From positions 1 through 7,962 of the forward strand of contig JABJPQ010000097.1 of the NCBI GenBank assembly GCA_018663815.1: DNA of 7,962 nucleotides, read 5' to 3'. The DNA comes from Halobacteriovoraceae bacterium (GTDB lineage Bacteria > Bdellovibrionota > Bacteriovoracia > Bacteriovoracales > Bacteriovoracaceae). Positions 5,788 through 7,962 of this stretch are shown in pieces. The position numbers were made by a program, and so were the translations under genes. Positions within the stretch are counted from its first letter, which is position 1. Each line of letters starts with the position of its first letter. The notes beneath the pieces were generated by a model. The model was not told the origin of the DNA. It saw only the letters and a program-made list of their open reading frames with translations, and searched no databases.

Positions 5788-6262
5788 TGATTCTCCTCAA
5801 GGTATAATCTCTTCTTGATAAGGAGATATAAAAATAGATTGCTTTCGTAAAGGAGTTTTAAAATTTTTACTTAGTACAACTGAACACAATCCACTTCTGT
5901 GACTGATCCATCTGAGATTAGTATAGAAACAGCGTCATCGGGGCCAAAGTAATCAATGACTTCGAGGGTTCATTTCATTTCGCCCTTACTCATTCCATGT
6001 AAAGTCCCAGGTTCGGGTAACTCTGGCATGAGTTGTATTTCTTTAATATTATTCAGCTAATTATCAATATATTTAAATAAAGTGGGACTATTGGTGTCTA
6101 ATGATACCTGATGCACGTTTAAGATTTTGATTCAACAAGTTTTTAAGTAATTATTCAAATCGTGGTGAACCATTGTAATAATTTCTCAAAAAAATATAAG
6201 TGTAATAGAGAACGTTAGAGTTCAAATTGGAAAGGAGAGGGGCATTACTTTAGCAAGAGCTC
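5788..6262. other. Gene-poor gap between the lipoprotein and truC-like genes
   Basis: Apart from the broken minus-strand frame at 5871-6173 I see no gene. The lipoprotein leader (5788-5870) includes an imperfect ATCTC/GAGAT inverted repeat near 5816-5837. An AAGAGCTCTT palindrome (6255-6264) overlaps the stop of the truC-like gene, but no T-run follows it leftward, so no terminator is assigned. No mobile-element ends or direct repeats explain how the broken frame arose. Confidence 0.5.
5871..6173 (-). pseudogene. Probable decayed gene of about 100 codons, unknown function
   Basis: Read leftward from ATG 6173, one continuous frame reaches TAA at 5871-5873. It is interrupted by TGA at codon 14 (6132-6134), TAG at codon 39 (6057-6059) and TGA at codon 68 (5970-5972). 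Between the stops it reads like real protein: VSLDTNSPTLFKYIDN, then IKEIQLMPELPEPGTLHG, then TLEVIDYFGPDDAVSIL followed by SDGSVTEVDCVQLY. The third stop sits at K-x-T, where a single Trp codon change (TGG to TGA) would explain it. No frameshift is needed, so decay by point mutation is the simplest reading. Alternatives are chance resemblance or sequencing errors, though three such errors are unlikely. The ribosome binding site is poor. The family is not recognised. Confidence 0.45.
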
Positions 6263-6940
6263 TTAATTATTTACTCTCAGCTTTAAAATAACATTATTTA
6301 AAACATCTGGTAACGGTGAGTTTAGCAAAATAAGCTCTCCAGTATAGGGATGATTAAACTCTAGTTCATGACAATGTAAGAAGATTCGATTCATGCCATA
6401 ATTGTCAGCAAAGTGATTATTTACTTTTCCTTTACCGTGTTTACGATCACCAATAAGTGGTTTTATATCTTTTCTAAAGTGCCGTCTGATTTGATGAAAG
6501 CGGCCTGTTTTTATTTCGACTTCGGTATAAGTACAAAACTCGTGATGAAAATATTCAATTGGATTATAAAGAGTTAATGCTTCTTGTTTAATCTCTTTTT
6601 TTATATCAGACTGACTAACCCCACTTTTTGATAGAGTAACATCGTACACACCGGACTTCTCAATCTTTCCTCGGTTAAGGCAAAGGTATTTTTTATGAGT
6701 TGTTTTTTTGTTCCAGATTTCTTGAGCTTTTGTCGCGGCTTTAGGTGTTTTTGCAAATATAACAATTCCCGAAACTGCTCTATCTAGCCTATGAACAGGA
6801 TAAATCTTGGATTCAAGGTGATCTCTTACATCAAATAACAGGCAATCTTTTGATTCTCTCTCCCCGGGCATAGGGCGAATGAATTTTTTTGCGGGCTTCT
6901 CAACAGCGATGTAATATTGGTCTTCAAAGTAAACTTTCAT
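6263..6940 (-). CDS. truC: RluA-family tRNA pseudouridine synthase, TruC-like
   Basis: A 225-residue cytoplasmic enzyme that isomerises uridine to pseudouridine in RNA. The catalytic motif is HRLDRAVSG at 50-58 with Asp53. Other family signatures are KTGRFHQIRRHF (144-155), GDRKHGKG (164-171) and LHCHELEFNHPYTGE (188-202). The GD-KHG motif followed by an N/F-rich loop resembles TruC, which modifies U65 of tRNA, more than the rRNA-acting RluA, RluC or RluD. No S4 domain is present, also as in TruC. I start at ATG 6940 because MKVYFEDQYYIAVEKP aligns with the usual N-terminus (recalled E. coli TruC: MLEILYQDEWLVAVNKP). An in-frame ATG at 6958 and TTG at 7018 would add 6 or 26 atypical residues. 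The TTG would also lie upstream of the proposed transcription start. It is divergent from the TapT-like gene. Subfamily is likely, not certain. Confidence 0.85.
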   Translation of the reverse strand: MKVYFEDQYYIAVEKPAKKFIRPMPGERESKDCLLFDVRDHLESKIYPVHRLDRAVSGIVIFAKTPKAATKAQEIWNKKTTHKKYLCLNRGKIEKSGVYDVTLSKSGVSQSDIKKEIKQEALTLYNPIEYFHHEFCTYTEVEIKTGRFHQIRRHFRKDIKPLIGDRKHGKGKVNNHFADNYGMNRIFLHCHELEFNHPYTGELILLNSPLPDVLNNVILKLRVNN

Positions 6941-6998
6941 ATAACAATCCAGATTCATAATAATTTTTAGTAATGGTCTGCCTTTAGCTTTGTTAAAT

Positions 6999-7027
6999 AT
7001 TATATTTTGAAAGACCAATGCTCATAA
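6999..7027 (-). promoter_or_regulatory. Promoter of the truC-like gene
   Basis: Reading leftward, TTATGA (7022-7027), a 17-base spacer, then a perfect TATAAT (6999-7004). The -35 matches at only three positions but the -10 is consensus. Transcription would start near 6992, giving a leader of about 50 bases before ATG 6940. It overlaps the rightward promoter at 7007-7035. Confidence 0.5.
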
Positions 7028-7035
7028 GTTACTAT
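7007..7035 (+). promoter_or_regulatory. Promoter of the TapT-like gene
   Basis: TTGAAA (7007-7012, five of six consensus), exactly 17 bases, then TACTAT (7030-7035, four of six). The start of transcription would be near 7042, giving a leader of about 43 bases to ATG 7085. It shares 21 bases with the leftward promoter of the truC-like gene. Confidence 0.5.
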
Positions 7036-7084
7036 AGTCGTTTATTATTAATACGTTAACTCTCTTTTAAAAAAGAAAACAATT

Positions 7085-7717
7085 ATGCTTTCAGGAAATA
7101 TTTTAACTCGTAAAAGAAAAACAAAAGCACCATGCCCAAACTGTTTTTTGCATCTTGATCTGTGCTTATGTTCATTGATTCCAATTTTGAACTTAAAGAC
7201 AAAAGTAAGCATGGTCATTCATCATAAAGAGCTAAAGAGAACATCAAATACCGGACAATTAGCTCTCAAGTCTTTGATCAATTCAAATCTTCGAGTGCGT
7301 GGGCTTAAAGATTCCCCTCTTGAACTTGGAGATTTATTGACTGACGAATATGAGACTTTACTCCTTTTTCCAAGTAGTAATGCAGAGGTACTAACACCAG
7401 AGTTAGCTCAAAATATCAAAAAGAAAATACAAATTATAGTCCCAGATGGTAATTGGCGTCAGGCAAGCAAAGTAAATACTCGTTATAAAGAGTTGGCTAA
7501 TATCAAGAGAGTGAAGGTTGCCAGAGTTGGTACTGATCCTTATCACTTACGAGCAGAGACAACTCAAGATGGGATGGCCACATTGCAGGCAATTGCTTAC
7601 GCACTTGGAGCTATAGAAGGTGAAGAGGTTCAAGACCAACTGCTTAAACTCTATGATGAAAAACTTGTTAGAACTCTTGTTGGGCGTGGAAAGTTACCTC
7701 TATCGTCGATTAAATAA
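7085..7717 (+). CDS. tapT: DTW-domain tRNA-uridine aminocarboxypropyltransferase, TapT-like
   Basis: A 210-residue cytoplasmic enzyme of the DTW family. Members transfer the 3-amino-3-carboxypropyl group of SAM to a tRNA uridine; TapT makes acp3U at position 47. Features in order: four cysteines C17, C20, C27, C29 (CPNC...CLC), the family's N-terminal Cys cluster; KRTSNTGQLA at 51-60; the DTW motif as DGNW at 121-124; and LRAETTQDGMATLQAIAYAL at 155-174, the conserved C-terminal helix region. The canonical Thr of D-x-T-W is Asn here. Length fits the bacterial family. No clear Shine-Dalgarno sequence precedes the ATG, only an A-rich leader (7068-7081), so translation may be weak or use A-rich initiation. 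Its divergent neighbour is another tRNA modification enzyme. Family is firm; the exact tRNA position is inferred. Confidence 0.88.
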   Translation: MLSGNILTRKRKTKAPCPNCFLHLDLCLCSLIPILNLKTKVSMVIHHKELKRTSNTGQLALKSLINSNLRVRGLKDSPLELGDLLTDEYETLLLFPSSNAEVLTPELAQNIKKKIQIIVPDGNWRQASKVNTRYKELANIKRVKVARVGTDPYHLRAETTQDGMATLQAIAYALGAIEGEEVQDQLLKLYDEKLVRTLVGRGKLPLSSIK

Positions 7718-7962
7718 AAATATTAATTAAACTCTATATAAGGTAGAGATAAACTGACTACTTTCGAATACCTATTTCGATTATTTGATAGAGTAAGTCT
7801 CCAGAAGAATTTTAAGAAAGACAGGCAGCTTTCTGATTACTTACTTTCAACAAAGACAAATGAAGTATTACTACATGGAATCGTTCTTGTTTTATTTGAT
7901 TTTTTTTAAGGTGAGGGACTATGTGCTATTTTCATTCTATAAAATGAATCCTTTTTTATTCA
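7718..7962. other. 3' intergenic region with small hairpins and an unproven edge frame
   Basis: Small inverted repeats are seen: CTCTA/TAGAG (about 7731-7747), AGAAAG/CTTTCT (7815-7834) and TTCATT/AATGAA (7931-7948) running into TTTTTT. None is a convincing terminator, because the first two lack T-runs and the third is AT-only. One rightward frame stays open from 7797 to the window edge, with an ATG at 7860 (MKYYYMESFLFYLIFF...), hydrophobic and without a clear ribosome binding site. It could be the start of a membrane protein, but 34 codons in AT-rich DNA prove little. Confidence 0.4.

Noticed and set aside
7731..7747. CTCTA/TAGAG hairpin after the TapT-like gene as its terminator.
   Set aside because: The stem has only five mostly A-T pairs and no T-run follows.

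Overview
The window is AT-rich and rich in exported proteins: two lipoproteins and three small or medium proteins with Sec-type signal peptides. These sit beside ordinary housekeeping genes, with roomy intergenic spaces. Strong AGGAG ribosome binding sites, lipoboxes and TapT- and TruC-type tRNA modification enzymes point to a Gram-negative bacterium. The mix of Cys-rich repeat lipoproteins with low GC would suit a marine Bdellovibrionota/Bacteriovorax-like organism, but that is an impression from recall and not shown by any marker gene. I saw no rRNA, tRNA, CRISPR array, insertion sequence or phage gene.

Layout. Positions 1-96 hold the last codons of an upstream gene. An untranslated, hairpin-rich stretch follows and leads into a 528-residue lipoprotein (403-1989, +). 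It is built from eight Cys-bracketed EF-hand-like modules separated by collagen-like G-X-N/D spacers, and is closed by a textbook terminator (2047-2073). Two small secreted-protein genes (2274-2567 and 2791-3129, +) come next. Their proteins look unrelated, yet their leaders are nearly the same. A stand-alone tandem-CBS protein (3269-3724, +) ends this rightward block and converges on a leftward block.

Leftward block. A secreted endonuclease/exonuclease/phosphatase-fold enzyme (3802-4614, -) has all its catalytic residues. A second lipoprotein (4936-5787, -) carries an internal duplication with 4+4 conserved cysteines. At 5871-6173 (-) one frame reads like protein but is broken by three stops, so I call it a probable dead gene. 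A TruC-like tRNA pseudouridine synthase (6263-6940, -) completes the block. It is transcribed divergently from a TapT-like DTW-domain tRNA aminocarboxypropyltransferase (7085-7717, +), and the two proposed promoters overlap on opposite strands. The last 245 bases hold only small hairpins and an unproven open frame running off the edge.

How they work together. Two themes stand out: an envelope/secretion set (two lipoproteins, two small secreted proteins, one secreted EEP enzyme) and a tRNA-modification pair. No classical operon is visible; spacings of 77 bases or more suggest mostly single-gene transcripts. The most unusual item is the EF-hand/collagen-like lipoprotein with its structured 5' leader. 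The shared leader of the two small secreted genes is the next most unusual.
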